From positions 124,001-188,000 of the forward strand of contig JAPYMA010002875.1 in assembly GCA_035041965.1 (NCBI GenBank): a stretch of 64,000 nt of DNA, given 5' to 3'. This DNA is from Anisakis pegreffii (Eukaryota > Nematoda > Chromadorea > Rhabditida > Anisakidae). The translations under genes and the position numbers were made by a program. Positions within the stretch are counted from its first letter, which is position 1, and each line of letters opens with the position of its first letter. Below, piece after piece: positions 24,494-37,826 of this stretch. The notes under the pieces were generated by a model. It made no database searches and was not told the DNA's origin. It was given only the letters and a program-made list of their open reading frames with translations.

Positions 24494-27400
24494 TCATTCA
24501 TCATCACCGACGATTTTCAGTGCTTCAGAAGGACTGTCAGCCGATTTCGAAAATGTGTTCGAGTCAGGACTTTTGTCCGTGTTTGAGCTGAGGGAGGAGG
24601 ATGGGAGTTGCTCGGGTAGAATCGGATTTTTGGGAGAGGGTTGTTGTTTTGGAGGGGCGAGTGCCATCCAGCGACCGGTTGACGACGGCGGTGGTGGTGC
24701 TGCGATCGCCGACAGGTTCATCGGAGGATGCATCATTCTGGACGGCGGCAATATCGTTCTGTAACACGACTGCTTATCTGCACCAATAAATACAATTATG
24801 AACGACGGTATACAATGCTGAATCACACAACAACAAGCTATTTTTTGAAGAGAAACTACACAACTTGATTGCAGAGTGCCTCATATGGCTATCATTATTA
24901 TGGTCACTGTTAACGTCATCACTTTTGTTGTGACTTTTAACAGCACTATTATCAAAATTGAAGCAGAAACGAATTGAACATTTCCGACTAATATGAAATA
25001 ATTTGTGTGAATAACAAAAACCTGGAAGGGTGATGCATGACAGTACGTGGATCCGGCAGTAGGGCTCGTCGTCCACTTCCAGGAACCATTGGCAACACTG
25101 GCATCGAACGGTACATATTTGGCGGTGGAGGTCCGGATTGCTGAGTGTCCATTGGAGTGACCGATGACGACTTGAGAATCGACTTTGTTGGTTTGGATGA
25201 CGGTGGTGAGGGAAATATTGACGAGGTGGATGAAGATGGGAGCTGATTTTGAAGGAGCTGGGGCGGATGACCATTCGAAATGGACATAGAGGATGAGGTA
25301 CTGCCGGTGGTTGAGAGCGCGTTACTGACTGAGGTCGTGCCAGCGTTACTGACCGTGTTGTTACTAGGGGTGGACGTAATAGCACTACTCGTATTCACAT
25401 TCGCATTATTAGTGGATGTGCTGCTTGATGACTGCTGTGACTGACACTGTGTGCTTGTCGATGCTGAATCACCACTTCGTTCATTTTCCATCACCTAAAC
25501 GCTCAGCAATAACCCTTTATTCAGTTCCGATTAACCGATCCACCATTCAGCTGCCGACAAATCTCAGCCTTGAATGATGGCTCAATTACTGCAACAAATG
25601 CAATTGCTATGAAACATGGCTGTGCACCGAGCAAAATACGAAAACAATATATAAAATAGGCAATGTTTGATAATAATGATATTACCGAACAGGTAAACAT
25701 TACCTTACCTTAGAAATCTTTTGAAAGTCATCATCTCTTACCTTAGGAATTTTGAAATTCTTAAGGCTTGCGAAGGCTGGAACTTGGAGAGGAAGTTCAA
25801 CTCGGGGTGGTTGCAGCCTTTGCTCAATGGACGACGACAATGATGCTCGATCCAACTTTTGTTTCTGCAAAAATATGGAAATGATTTATGGTGGAACTGA
25901 GTGGATTGAATACACTGAAATCATTTTGCTGACTCCATCATATGATATAAGTTGCACCTTGCAAATATCGACATTCTGATTTCTGGTTAGGTGAATTTTT
26001 TAGAACAAATCAAATTCTTTCTACAGCTGTCTAAAAAGAAATTGTTAGCACACAATATTGCTAATAGCTCTAAGCACAGCGATTTCCTTACTTGTTTCTT
26101 TACCGTTATCATTATTGGTGATATTACTTCTATCGTAATCAGCGGTAATATATTCAGTATTAATTTTTACGTCAGTCAAGGAACTATTATGTAATTAACC
26201 TTGCTAAGTACAGATGAATCACTCTTCCTTTCACGTTTCGCTGCTTTCCGAGAGCGCTCTTCCTGGAGTCTAGCTTTCTCCTTCAGCTGTCGTTGCTTCA
26301 GCAGCGCTTTCTCCTCTCGAGATCTCGATGAGGAGGGCGGTTGTCCGGTAAGACGCAATGAACTTGAAATAGATTCGTTATGAATATGCTCACGTTGTGA
26401 TAATACATTTGCCAAATTATTTCAAAGCTTATTCTTAGAGTCATCAATTATGGACCGCCTTAATGAAGATAATAAATGAACCAATAAACAAAGAGCTGAA
26501 CGAACATAAAAGTGAGTGAACTTAAATATAAACTCCAAATGGGCAAACGAATTCAGCACAACGACAATGATAAGGACGTACGGTGATATGGTAGATGGAT
26601 ACTGTTGTTGCTGAGCAGAGGACTGTTTGCTGGCTGATGTTGTCGTTGGTGCGACCGATGTTTGTTGTCTGAGTTTAATCATGATCTTAAGATCCGAATT
26701 GCTTTGCTGTGATAAATTCGATTGCGTCTGCGATTGAGGTGCTGCTCCCTGTTGCTGCTGCTGCTGCTGTTGATCGGTGGATTGCATTCCAACAGCAGTT
26801 ATGGATGTTGCTGTTCCACCAGCAGATGCTGATGAGGTTGACGATAACGAGCCAGGAGCTGGGGTTATTCTGGAACTTGGTGAAGCACGAGCCCCTGTAA
26901 CTGATCCACCGAGCGGTGACGCTGACGTTGATCCTGACAATCCTTGTAACTGTGGTGCAGAATCCTCACGTTTCAAATGCGGTGACTTAAAAAATAAAAC
27001 TTGATTAGGTACAATGCATAGATTATCATTTATTTCCATCAATCTCATTATTTATTCTCACAAAAATATTAGGGATATCGAACATATATTCTCATGATAA
27101 AATTTATTCACAGAGAAAAATCGTCTTCCAACACACCGAAGTGAACAAGCAGTCACTGAATTACTGATGAAAGTATCACTAATGAATTATCACTTGCCCA
27201 CATTTAGAAGCACGCAAGTAATTGGATAATCAACCAAACAAAATTACAAATCAAACAGAATGGCAAATAATGAACCTGCTGTGGCTTTGCTGCTGTTGTT
27301 TGCTGTGGTTCAGATTCATCGTCGTACAAATCAGACGCGGCATATGGATTATTCGACGATGTCGGGGTCGTGGCCGTACTGCCCGCAGCCGAAGTCGATG

Positions 27401-30400
27401 ATTTATGGTGCAGTTTACCAACAACTGCCTCGAGAGTACTCTTCTTTGGAGCTCTATTCGAATTCGACTGATATGATGGCGTTCCGATCGCCGAACCCCC
27501 ACCTCCACCCCCACCACTATGTCCTGACGAAACGGTTGACGGTGATGCTCCAATTGGTGTATTTGCTCCCGTACTGCTGCCACCACTACAATGTTCACAA
27601 TTACACGATTCACAACCGCAACAACAAAAAATAATATTCATAACGACCAATCGCTCAAAAATTATCGAATGGCATCTAAAAATTATGAACAGCTGTCTAG
27701 GAGAATCCTCAGCAATGCAGCTTTACAATGAGTTAAAAATCAGATCTTTGTGTATTGGTTGTTAAAATGTAAAAATGAGAATGAATCGCATTATAAGGAA
27801 ATAGACTCTAAATATGAAAAGAAGATAATAACTTTCAACAATAGAATTACCTTGACGCAACTGACGACGATACAGAACTTGCAGTGGCCTGTTTACTGGT
27901 GACAGTCGTGGTTGGTGAGCAACACACGGAAGGTGCAGCAGAAGACGATCCAGTTGCTTGTTGGTGTTGTGGGAGAAGGGCGGTTGACGACGGGGTGGTG
28001 GGTGGGTTCGCTGTGGGTGGAGGCAGGCTTGTAGCTGACTGCGCAGGTGGTTGAGCCGGCGCCGCATTTAAACGGGTCGGTGGTGGAGGATCAGTTTCTT
28101 CATCGGATGATTCTTCGATTCCGTCAACTTCAGAAACGGTTTCTGATCGCGACACTATCGACGCTGGGGCAGCTAAACACACAACGATAACAGGACTCAG
28201 GTTCACAACCACCTTTGCATATCGTTCATTGAAATTACGTCAAAAAACCGTTGACAACAATGGAATTTCCAAATTTCAAGAAATCTGAACCGCAGATTCG
28301 AATATTGTTTACCAAAATTTCCAAAATCAACTTTCGTTCGAAATTATCGTTTGACTACTATAATATTTCAAAACAGTGCGCAAACGCTTTCAGACCAGAA
28401 TGAATGGAATTCGTATGTTATGGGAAATGAAACAGTTGCAGCAAACGAGATTTGAAATCGGTGGAATCTTACGCGCCGAAAGTTGCGGTGAATAATGAAT
28501 GTCTGAGAAGGAACGTTGCAATAACGGCCGCTCCATGGATGAGAACTGATGAGTATATGTCTGCGATGCAGCCAGCTGAGCTGCTTTCCGTGGACGTCTT
28601 GGTCGACGCGTGCTAACCGTTCCTGAAACGGATTTGCTATGCTTGATCACATCAAATTGAAGGCCACAACAGATCGAATGTGAATAATATGATATATTGT
28701 CAAATGAACAAAATCAAACAAAGCAGCAAATGAAGTGCATTATTCAAGAGAAATTTAAGCAGAATTATTCGATAAGATTTCTAACTGCGTAAAACGAGAA
28801 CACTTCAGACAAATAACGCAATCAAAGTCCGCAACTAATTGCCAATGAAATATCGATAAATCCGTTTCTCTCAATCGGAAATTTCGAAATACTTATAACT
28901 TCTTCGACATTTGCCACAAATTTCCAACAGTCAACTAAAACTGAATTCTGCGTTGAGTAGAGCGAACTAAAACTAGAATTGTGTGCCTGCACAAAACGAA
29001 CCTCGAGGTCGCCTGGTCGCAGTCTGTGTCATCAGCCCAGTGGTTGGATCTAGCACAGCGGTAGCGTGTGCGTGATCAATGCTACCCGTTCGATCGCCAA
29101 TATTAGCCGCCTTACGACCACGACCACGTCGTTTAACTAGCGGAGCTGCGCCCGTCATCGAGCCTCTTGTCGACTGTATTGCTGGAAATTGATAACCACT
29201 TTGGCTGACACCTCCGGGAAACTGAAACTGTTGTGATGGGCTGAACGTAGATGCTGATGCCGGAGTTGTAGCGTTCGCCATACGTGGTGGTTCATCGAAT
29301 TCAAACACGTCTGGAGTGTTGCTCAGTGGAGTTTGCTGAAAACGCTTATTCATTTAAGTGAACGTTCGAATTTGATATAGACTTATTCCGGAGCTCATTG
29401 ATGAGAGAGGAATGATAGATTACATCCCTCATTTATTGCTCCAATTGACTGGGATATAGCCAAAATCGCTTTTACATGACTGCAACAAAGCTGATCTGAA
29501 GGTGAGTAAATGATTGAAATTTCATACAATTGTAAAATTCCAATCATGAACATCATTCAGTAAACTCATCAAGCACAATGAAATAAAATAAAGAAGATTG
29601 TGGCAGCTGGAAAGAGGTGAAACGGAAATGAAGAATTAATAACGTACGGCTAGCCGCTGTCTAGCTATCTCTAACGGTGACAGTTGGGGAATTGGATTGA
29701 TTTGCGCAGCACGATAACGATCGTTACTGGGTGACTGCGGAGGAACTTGTTGCTGTGCACGGAGCCTTTGCACCTTAATTGAGTGCAAAAAATATCATTC
29801 CTTTTTTAACACGAAACAGATAACAAAATATATACATATCCGGCATTCATGGAACTTCAATTAAGTCTGCTCTGAGATCTATATTCCTTATCCTTCCGCA
29901 ATAACAAATTTTTATTTATACGTATAACACAGCGAAATGATGATCAATTTTTCTAAAACAGAAAAAAATATTCGAAAAGGGATCCACACAAACATCGAGT
30001 TTTTTTCAGTGATTATACAGACTGAAATATAGTTTTCCTGCTTACTGAAACTATGAAGTGATTATTTGAACCCGCTTTATGCATAATATTAAAATTAAGC
30101 TGCAGCCACTTGTTAATGAGCTATCAAATATGAACAAATACATCTAAATTGATAAAACTGAAATCGATTCTAACCTCAACTGCAGACGGTGAACAACGCT
30201 CTACGATAGATGACCGGCCACTGTGCTCTGACATGTTCGATTCACCATCGTCGAAATTTGCAGCCATGTCACAGATTGCATCCTTGAAGTTAACAAATGA
30301 AACCTTCAGAATCGTAATGCTCATCTATTGCTCCCAAATATAAATCCTGTTTACGTGCTATCAAGGATTAGTGGCTTATTTTTCAGTTTAGAGACTAAAA

Positions 30401-33400
30401 TTCTCACATCGCTATCTCTTCAAACATGTTTCAACATACGGATCCCTAGAATTAACAACTTTGATAAACTTATCGCCTGTTTACAGTCAACTCAATTTGA
30501 TTCTGCTCTTCATTCTTGACTGCTACTTTCCGTCCATTAGAGGTAACACAATATCACAACAACGCTCATCAAACCCTTTGCTTTGTTCTATTTTCTGACT
30601 TACTCCAATGCATTTGAACATACATTTACAAATCTGTTTGATTTCTGATCGCAGAATACATCTCAATTTAACTTAAGTTTGCTGTACATTTCGGTTCACG
30701 AAAATAAGTTCACATTATTCACTTCATTAGCAATATTAATACACTACGAACCCCAATAATTTTTCACCGTTCCTTCTAGAAGAGATTCTATTTCACGAAT
30801 TCATTTGATGTTTCTGTATCTTTCTAATATCGCATTATTTCTTATGATTTGCATATACAATCTTTCAGCTGTACCAGTCGAATGTTGTTCGTTCCTAGCA
30901 TATTCGCTTTGTGCGAACAGTACTTGTCCTTTTTCTTGCTTATGTCAACCTCATCGTTTCGGAAACTATGAATTCAGCTGAAGCATGATGGAAATTCGGT
31001 TGAATCGTTCCCCTCAATACAACTAATTGGTCCTATTTCTCATTCAAGTAATAATCACCTTTTCGCCTGTGAAACCTACATAAAACTGATCGGCCCCTAC
31101 CAACTTAACTAACTGATCGAATATATCTTTTATTTTTTTGATACGATTCGAGAGAATCCTCAAATTCGGGAAATTCCTTAAATTTTCCTCCAACTCTCAA
31201 TCCACTTTTTGCAAACAACCCAAAAAGGAAAGCTTCTATCAACGATAACACTTTAACGCATCATAATTTAGTAGATTATCTTATTGTTGTTCATTTACTG
31301 AATTTGAGCAATAATAATCGAAATCATCGATCACATGGAATAAGATGAAAAACGATTAACTACCCAATAAACAAGCAAATGTGGACTGGACAAGTGAAGT
31401 GAAATTGACAAATGTATATGATATGATACCAGATCGGAGAGTGCATTGATAGTCATCGTGTTCTCCGAGTGTATGCGACTGGTTCGAGGCGCAAGCATTT
31501 CACCGATGCGCGGTGGGGCGGACGGGGTATGCGCACCGGGATTTTGTGCCACGGGGGGTATCAGCTCCTCAACGTGCTCTAGTTCCTTGAATAGGGCTAA
31601 CAGTGAACGTGTCCCGCTGGGTGTATCTTCATCGGCAACTCGAAATTCGAAGTCACTTTTATGTTGCGATGCACTGTTAGAAACACTCAACCAACATTGT
31701 GAAACTTTAACATCATCATTTGAAAACAACCCATTCGATAGAATATGATTCTGTTTATTATCATTTTTACTATCATCTTTCATTTCTGGGACCGCACTAT
31801 CATCGCTAAGCGTAGTGACCTGCATTCCACCCGCTCCACCCCGACGTAGCACCCCGCGCATCATAACTCCCAATGACCATGACCTGAAAGCATGTGGCTG
31901 ACCTTTTATCACTGAAGAGAAGTAAGACACTGAATGTGGTGATTAAACATTTTTATAATGATAAAATAACGAAATAAAACAGTGACTGAAAAGATATAAC
32001 GGAGTGATAATAAACGCTTACTTGGCCAGAATTGAGGTAGCATATTGTGTTTCATCAGCCAAAACAGCACCACTCGCGACCGATTCAATTGAAGCACTCA
32101 TGTTTCCAGATGACACATTTATGCGAGCTACAAACAATAGATGGGCATGTATTTTATCAATACAACAATTAATATAGAAATGTACGATTGTCTAAAAATC
32201 AATATACGTATCACTACGAAATAAATGGAGTAAGACATTTGGAATTTATTGCTCAAACCAAACAAAAAAGTAGAACAATATAATTGAATTATATTCAGAC
32301 TGATCCTCCGTTACTCCCGACCCCCTACGTTACCCCCACGAGATCGCCAAATTACCCAAAATGGGTAATTTCGCCCTCTATGAGAACCACTGAACTAAAT
32401 GAAAACATACCAATGAAAATATTATTTTGGAGATTAAAGATGAGATCAAAATTGTTGACAGATGCCGAAGTGAGTCGTATTTCGAGCGCATTACTCAACG
32501 AAGCATTCGGATTATGTGCACGTAACAGACTCTCGAAGAGGGCATTATGCGCTAGTTGTGTTCGAACCGTGTCCACTATCAGAGGCACATCGCGTGGATG
32601 CATAAATGTCACCTGCGAAATGAAAGCTTTATTAACACTTGCCAGTTGTCATCTTCGAAACTGATGAAATAGGGATGATGGGACAGATCAACTGTTAGTA
32701 TGATGGAAACAATACTATCAGTGATGAACATCTTTGAGATCGATGTTCAAGTATATGGAATAATGAGGAAAATGATAAATGATCAGTGGTGATACATTGC
32801 TCAGAACACCTAAAAACACCAGAATCAATAGGTTAAATAGAATAGTCTTCCATAAGTAGTGTTTGTGACTATTACAAGTTGCATGACATTTAAATGTCCT
32901 CATCCATTTTCACTGACGAAAAATGGAAGTGTACTCGTTGAAGTTGAGCAACTCTAATCAGAAACTCGTTCTACTATGACGAGGCGAGAGAGTGATATGA
33001 AGTTGCATGAACTGTATTCAATCCATACAAATCAAAGACCAAACAATGATTTCAAATCTTCAACATGTATGAAATCCAACGAACCTCGCGTACAATTCCA
33101 GCATCATGAGCGTTCGTCATCAGCTGATCGAGTACATAACGTTGTGTTACACATCCTGGCAGACTGACTAACAAATCATTTCGAATCTTTAAAAATATGA
33201 AATTCATCAAAATTATTCATAACATTCTATCAGGAAAATTTGTAATGAAAACCATTCACAAACATTGGAAGAATCATTATACAATTAATTGCAGCTTAAA
33301 ATCAAATCCAATGCTGCATTTAGCACCATAAAAAACTGATTGAAAACATTAACAACTGAAGGTTCTCGATCACTGCGTTAATACAATTCTTTAGTAGAAT

Positions 33401-36085
33401 TATTCTTAATCTTAATATAATACTACTTAAGCACTAGGAATCACCACTCTATGCTTCATGAAAGAAGAAACAATTAAATCATCGAAACGTTCTACTTATA
33501 ACTTGTCCCGACGACAACTTATAGATACTGTTTTCGAATTTACAAGCTCCAAATTCGTTTTGTTTAAGTATTAACAACGACGATAATAACAAAACAAAAA
33601 AGTTTGAAATATGCACTTCATCTTCACCGCGAAGGTACTGATATAAGTTAAGTTTATTAGTGACCACAGCAGAACTAGCATCCACTCCGGTTGCATCTCC
33701 ACCTGTGCCCTCAATATTCAACGGCAGAACTGCAACACTTGAGAGTTTCCTCAACGAATCAACACCAAAAATGATTGGTCGTGAGAAACGAAGGCGATAT
33801 GTGGCTGGCAACCTACATCCCGACTCGACGTTGCACCATTCATTACTCCTGCAAAACTGTTCACTCAGTATTCATTTGTGCAGTGACTAACTGCTAACTT
33901 GGTATTCATTAACTGCCGACTTGCTATGAACAGACCCACTTCAATTATTTGCCTATTTATAGACTGAACACTACTTATAGCAGTGATGGCACTGTCTGCA
34001 AGAGTTAACGAATCACTGATATTGATTGAAGATGAGATTAATCTTCTTTCTTTTCAATGATGAAAGTTATTTTCTGAATGGAATGCTACGAAAATGTTCC
34101 ATTCCAAACAAGTGAAATGAAGCGACATCTGAGGCTGAAACAAAAGAAGGATCGACGAACATTACAGAGAAGAGTGATGTATCAGAGAAGAGTTGTGGCG
34201 TTGGTGCTGGAACTACCGAAAGTCGTGCACAGGGTAATATCGAGCAGTCACTTATCGCTGCAAACGAATGGCATTTATTTATATAAAATTTCAAAAAATT
34301 AAACCTGAACAAATGACAACAAAAAAGAGCAAAAAACCTAAAATGGCGTTCACTCACCTTGCTCATCAGCATCTAGAAATGTTGATGACTGCAGATCAAA
34401 GAACACATTTGGTTCGGCGATGAGATGTATCGTGAATGGCGAAGATTCAGTGCGAGGTTGACATAATGCCAGAAGACCCGAATTGATTTTGTCGATGAGA
34501 GGTAATGAAGTTAACGAGCATGAAGATGATGCTGTGGAAGAAACACGATCCTTTTCCAGGAGTTCGATCGAATTCACAGAAGCGTTCAGAAGGTCTTTCT
34601 CGATCAACTCCAATGATCGCATACACGCACATTTCTCTTCGCTGTGAATCATTCATTTTTCAGCTATTACTATCCCATCATCTTTCAACATAAAATTACA
34701 CATTTGTGAATGAAATCGCTGCCTTCATTCATGGCAGAATTTTACAACCAAACCGATCACTTCTATCTGGCTGCATTAAACAAGCAGACTTTTCAGTAAC
34801 TAAATAAACCAAAATTTTAGGATTAGAAGAACCGTAAATGGCAAGAAACACGTTGATATATTGATGAAAACGATCACAGTGAGATTGCCACTGATAACGA
34901 AGCTGAAAGCGAATGAACGTGAAGAACTGCAACTAGATGAAAATTTAGCAACAACGAACCGTTGAAGAGCCGATGGAATAAGCTTGAGCATCACCGAAAG
35001 AGTATTATTTATGGTACCCCACTTGTTCTGAGTGATCAACTTTTTGAGTATATTCGCCTCAGTTGGGGGCTCACCAAACCACGACACTGTACAGGTAGAC
35101 ACTTGTGCACCGTCCATACTAATTTCCACTGACAATTCGGCACTCTTTAAAGCATAGTAGCCAGGCTGCGCTTGGAATTCACACCTGAAAACTGTATCAC
35201 TTTGAACGAACAAATTTCCAAAGCCCCTCTGAAAAAATCAGATTCTTCGATGGAAGAACTCCCCGGTCCTAATTGTAATGTTAACTTCTACTTTTCCTAA
35301 TGCTTGGAAAGAATTTTCCTTGAACGAGTTGCGCTTTGCTGGCATCATGAAATTTACGTAAATGATTCACTACTCTCTTCACTTCGATTCCATGAGAATC
35401 TAGGAATAAAACAAATAAAACATACGAGAGACTATCAGCCAACTGACGTAAGTGCGCCATGAAGTCTCCGTTCTCTTCTGATGGCATGTGCTTTCGGAGA
35501 TCGCTCAATACATTCTGCACGTCATCACGATCATCGGCGTCCAGCACGATGCGTTTCTCCTCCAAATATCAAATTACAAAAATCGGTGTTTTTATACGAT
35601 ATTATTAGCAAAATTCAAGCAGCAGCTAACTAATGAGAACATGAAAGGCAAGGAAGTGACATTTTTCAATGAATTTTTTGGTGGACTGCAGGCCGTTACA
35701 TGCTGATTTCGATCAAGTCTTTGAACCTCAACATCCAATGGCTTTCAATAGTATGTTGAAGACCAAATCAAATTTACAGATTTTCGAAAGTTAACATCAA
35801 ATCAGTGAAGCGTGCTCGGTTGGTGAGGCTGTACTGAGACAAGAAAGGTCGATTACGAATAAACGACTGACACATTTCACATATGAGACAGGAATTAAAT
35901 TCACAAACCATGAGATTTTTACGAAGGTACTGTGAGAAGTTCTCCCATGAATGCTTTGAGGCGGCTTGTCGAATTTTTTCCATTCGAATCTCTTCTTCAA
36001 TTTTCTCGAGGTCAAACTCACCGTTGAGCAGCACATCATCTTGCTCATCCTCAGTTCCTCCACCGTCAGTCACCATGTCCTCCAT
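24494..36085 (-). CDS. MED1: MED1, Mediator complex subunit 1 (sop-3/mdt-1-like)
   Basis: Nuclear coactivator that links transcription factors to RNA polymerase II through the Mediator middle module. Exons, 5' to 3' (high to low): 36085-35909, 35559-35426, 35226-34960, 34641-34358, 34257-34217, 33848-33617, 33186-33085, 32612-32411, 32127-32022, 31883-31430, 30282-30175, 29773-29648, 29335-29002, 28622-28473, 28172-27851, 27585-27276, 26985-26582, 26362-26200, 25864-25742, 25494-25022, 24758-24494; about 1590 residues. Residues 1-540 follow the Med1 fold: KNLMEKRIVLDADD, LSVEISMDG, MRSLELIEKDLL, LPATYRLRFSRPI, REVTFMHPRDVPLIV, KSWSLGVMMRGVLRRGG. The rest is a low-complexity Ser/Pro/Gln/Gly tail with a poly-Gln run, a KRRGRGRK basic motif, PKKSTLEAVVGKLHHK (compare vertebrate MED1 KKPSLTAVIDKLKHG) and a charged helix. 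One junction (34217 to 33848) does not keep phase, so a small exon is probably missing there. TTCTTCAG directly precedes the ATG. Confidence 0.92.
31582..31612 (-). other. LxxLF motif after the Med1 domain
   Basis: The 31883-31430 exon encodes GTRSLLALFKELEHVEEL just after the Med1 fold, roughly where vertebrate MED1 carries its first nuclear-receptor box (LTSLL). The core is LLALF, a variant of LxxLL rather than an exact match. Whether it binds receptors is inference. Confidence 0.4.
32296..32392 (-). mobile_element. Short CAGTGGTTCTCAT element in a MED1 intron
   Basis: Ends GAGAACCACTG at 32392; the reverse complement, CAGTGGTTCTCATAGAGGGC, matches 18774 onward. The opposite end starts CAGACTGATCCTCCGTTAC, giving an apparent 97-bp unit, but the flanks show no clear target duplication. 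It lies about 18 bp beyond the MED1 exon whose donor is at 32410, inside the intron. Confidence 0.55.
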
Positions 36086-36158
36086 CTGAAGAAATACAAA
36101 TGAAAAGAGACATTTACAACAAATCACTTCAATTCCTTTCAACTTTCATCATTTAACA
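36086..36158 (-). promoter_or_regulatory. MED1 5' flank: splice acceptor directly before the ATG
   Basis: On the minus strand GTATTTCTTCAG immediately precedes the ATG of MED1 with no base between. This is either the 3' end of a 5' UTR intron or a spliced-leader trans-splice acceptor, both common in nematodes. Only 73 bp separate the ATG from the MITE beginning at 36159. Confidence 0.5.
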
Positions 36159-36345
36159 CAGTGTTTCTCAAAAAAGGTGCTCGCACCTGGATGGACATGA
36201 GACGGTATTCCGAGGGGTGCGAGATAGGACTTTATTTTTTCGTACATTAAAGCAAGCGAAGGCGGATTTCAACGCATACTCCAGTGGTTATCTACACACT
36301 TCAGACACTCACTGTAGTGGATCAGAGATAGATATTGTAAGATGC
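36159..36345 (+). mobile_element. hAT-like MITE copy upstream of MED1
   Basis: Begins CAGTGTTTCTCAAAAAAGGT, a textbook hAT-type terminus, and follows the complete copy at 60656 through GAGACGG, GGGGTGCGAGATAGG, ACATTAAAGC, ACTCCAGTGGT, CACTCACTGTAGTGGAT and AGAGATA. Beyond about 36345 similarity fades; a C-rich CACCCCCTTT at 36450-36460 may be a remnant of the right end. No matching target duplication was found, so the right end is degenerate. Confidence 0.7.
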
Positions 36346-37738
36346 AATGATTAACAAAATGTATTGAAAATGGAAATGTATTAAATATGAAAGCAGAGAA
36401 TAAGCATCACCAGAAGTTCAAGCCCCTAAACAGTTGATTTGTCTAATCACCCCCTTTGTAAAGGCATAAAACTGTTGCGTTTGGGAGATTATATTAAAGC
36501 ATTTGGCATCATTCAATCATAGTGACATGTAAGAATGTTCGTATTGCACAAAGCGTTTTGAGAGACACGATCTTTTGAACGGATACATCGAATCAACGCA
36601 GCTGATCGGAAATTGTCGCAAAATCCGCGAGTAATATGGAGCAGACAGTTTTGCATGCCCACAAGTTTTGTGTGTTGAACAACGGTGGGCTTGCGAAAAT
36701 TTTTTCGCATTCTATTTTTAACTTTTCTTATATCATCGGTGATCAACTGATTATCATCGCCATATTAACAGATAATTAGATAATGGATACAAGATTCCCG
36801 TTCGTGGAGTAAAGCTTTGCTCGAAACCGAGTGGTGTACCAATATCATCGCCATATTGTCAACGTAACTTCCATTTAAGTATACTCAATCATCAAAAGTA
36901 CAAATTCATTAAAAGTGATCAAATACGTTCACGGTTCCGCCTCAAAAAAGAATCTCCAGCTCATGCTGACAAGGCCGTTCTTGTACTCTTTTCCTACCTC
37001 GATGAATACTGCAAATTGACAGTCTTCAATTCATCCTTACTTTTCATCTTTAAAGTAACGGTTTCTCCCGTTTCTATAAAGATCTTATTGTTAAAGATTC
37101 GTATTTCGTCAGAAATCAAATAATTAGCATCCTATATTGTTAACCTAACATAAATTATCATCAGTAATAAATTAATTCTCGTGACCTTTCGCTCTCGCAC
37201 AACAACGACACATCCAAAATTCACCGGAAAGTCAAAAACTCTTCTCGACAAATAAGATCAACTGTTAAGTAATTGAACATTCTCGATCAGAATCCTCACA
37301 GTTGATTGAATCAGTAAACAGGATAGCAGAGTGAAGCACTCGTAGATTTATTGTTTGAACGGAGACCGAATTTCTGGTAACAGTGAAGAATTACGAGGTT
37401 GTATATTGGTAGTGGAGTTACATATATTAATGGTTCAGTAATATTCATATTCAGTATTTATTGAACCAATATTTATTTATACATTGTAGCATGCAAAGTT
37501 GGTTAATGAAGTTAAAATCGCACTGTTACATCAATGACACAAGACTTGGAATGAAACACGTTACGAATCTAATCGGTATCCGAACAGCCGCCACCGAAAC
37601 AACTGCCTCGCGACAACTTGCCTCCACGATATTCATTGTCGTGAGCATAACTATTTTCGATAATTAATCTCATGATTGCAATCACTATCATGACCGCTAT
37701 TGTTATACTGTATTCTTATTGTTATTGTTCTTATTCTT

Positions 37739-37826
37739 AGGATCAGGCTTAGGCTGAGGGTATGGTTGATGCTCAGGTTGAGGACGAGGCTGATGTTTAG
37801 GCTGAGGTTGACATAGAGGTCGCGGT
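37739..37826. repeat. Degenerate AGGCTGAGGTTGATG repeat
   Basis: AGGATCAGGCTTAGGCTGAG, GGTTGATGCTCAGGTTGAGG, ACGAGGCTGATGTTTAGGC and TGAGGTTGACATAGAGG repeat a 12-18 bp purine-rich theme six or more times. It is non-coding as far as I can tell. Confidence 0.55.

Noticed and set aside
24774..25385. 203-codon minus-strand ORF
   Set aside because: It is a shifted frame of the MED1 exon 25494-25022 and its flanking intron. The 25494 frame gives the phase-consistent Ser/Thr-rich tail.
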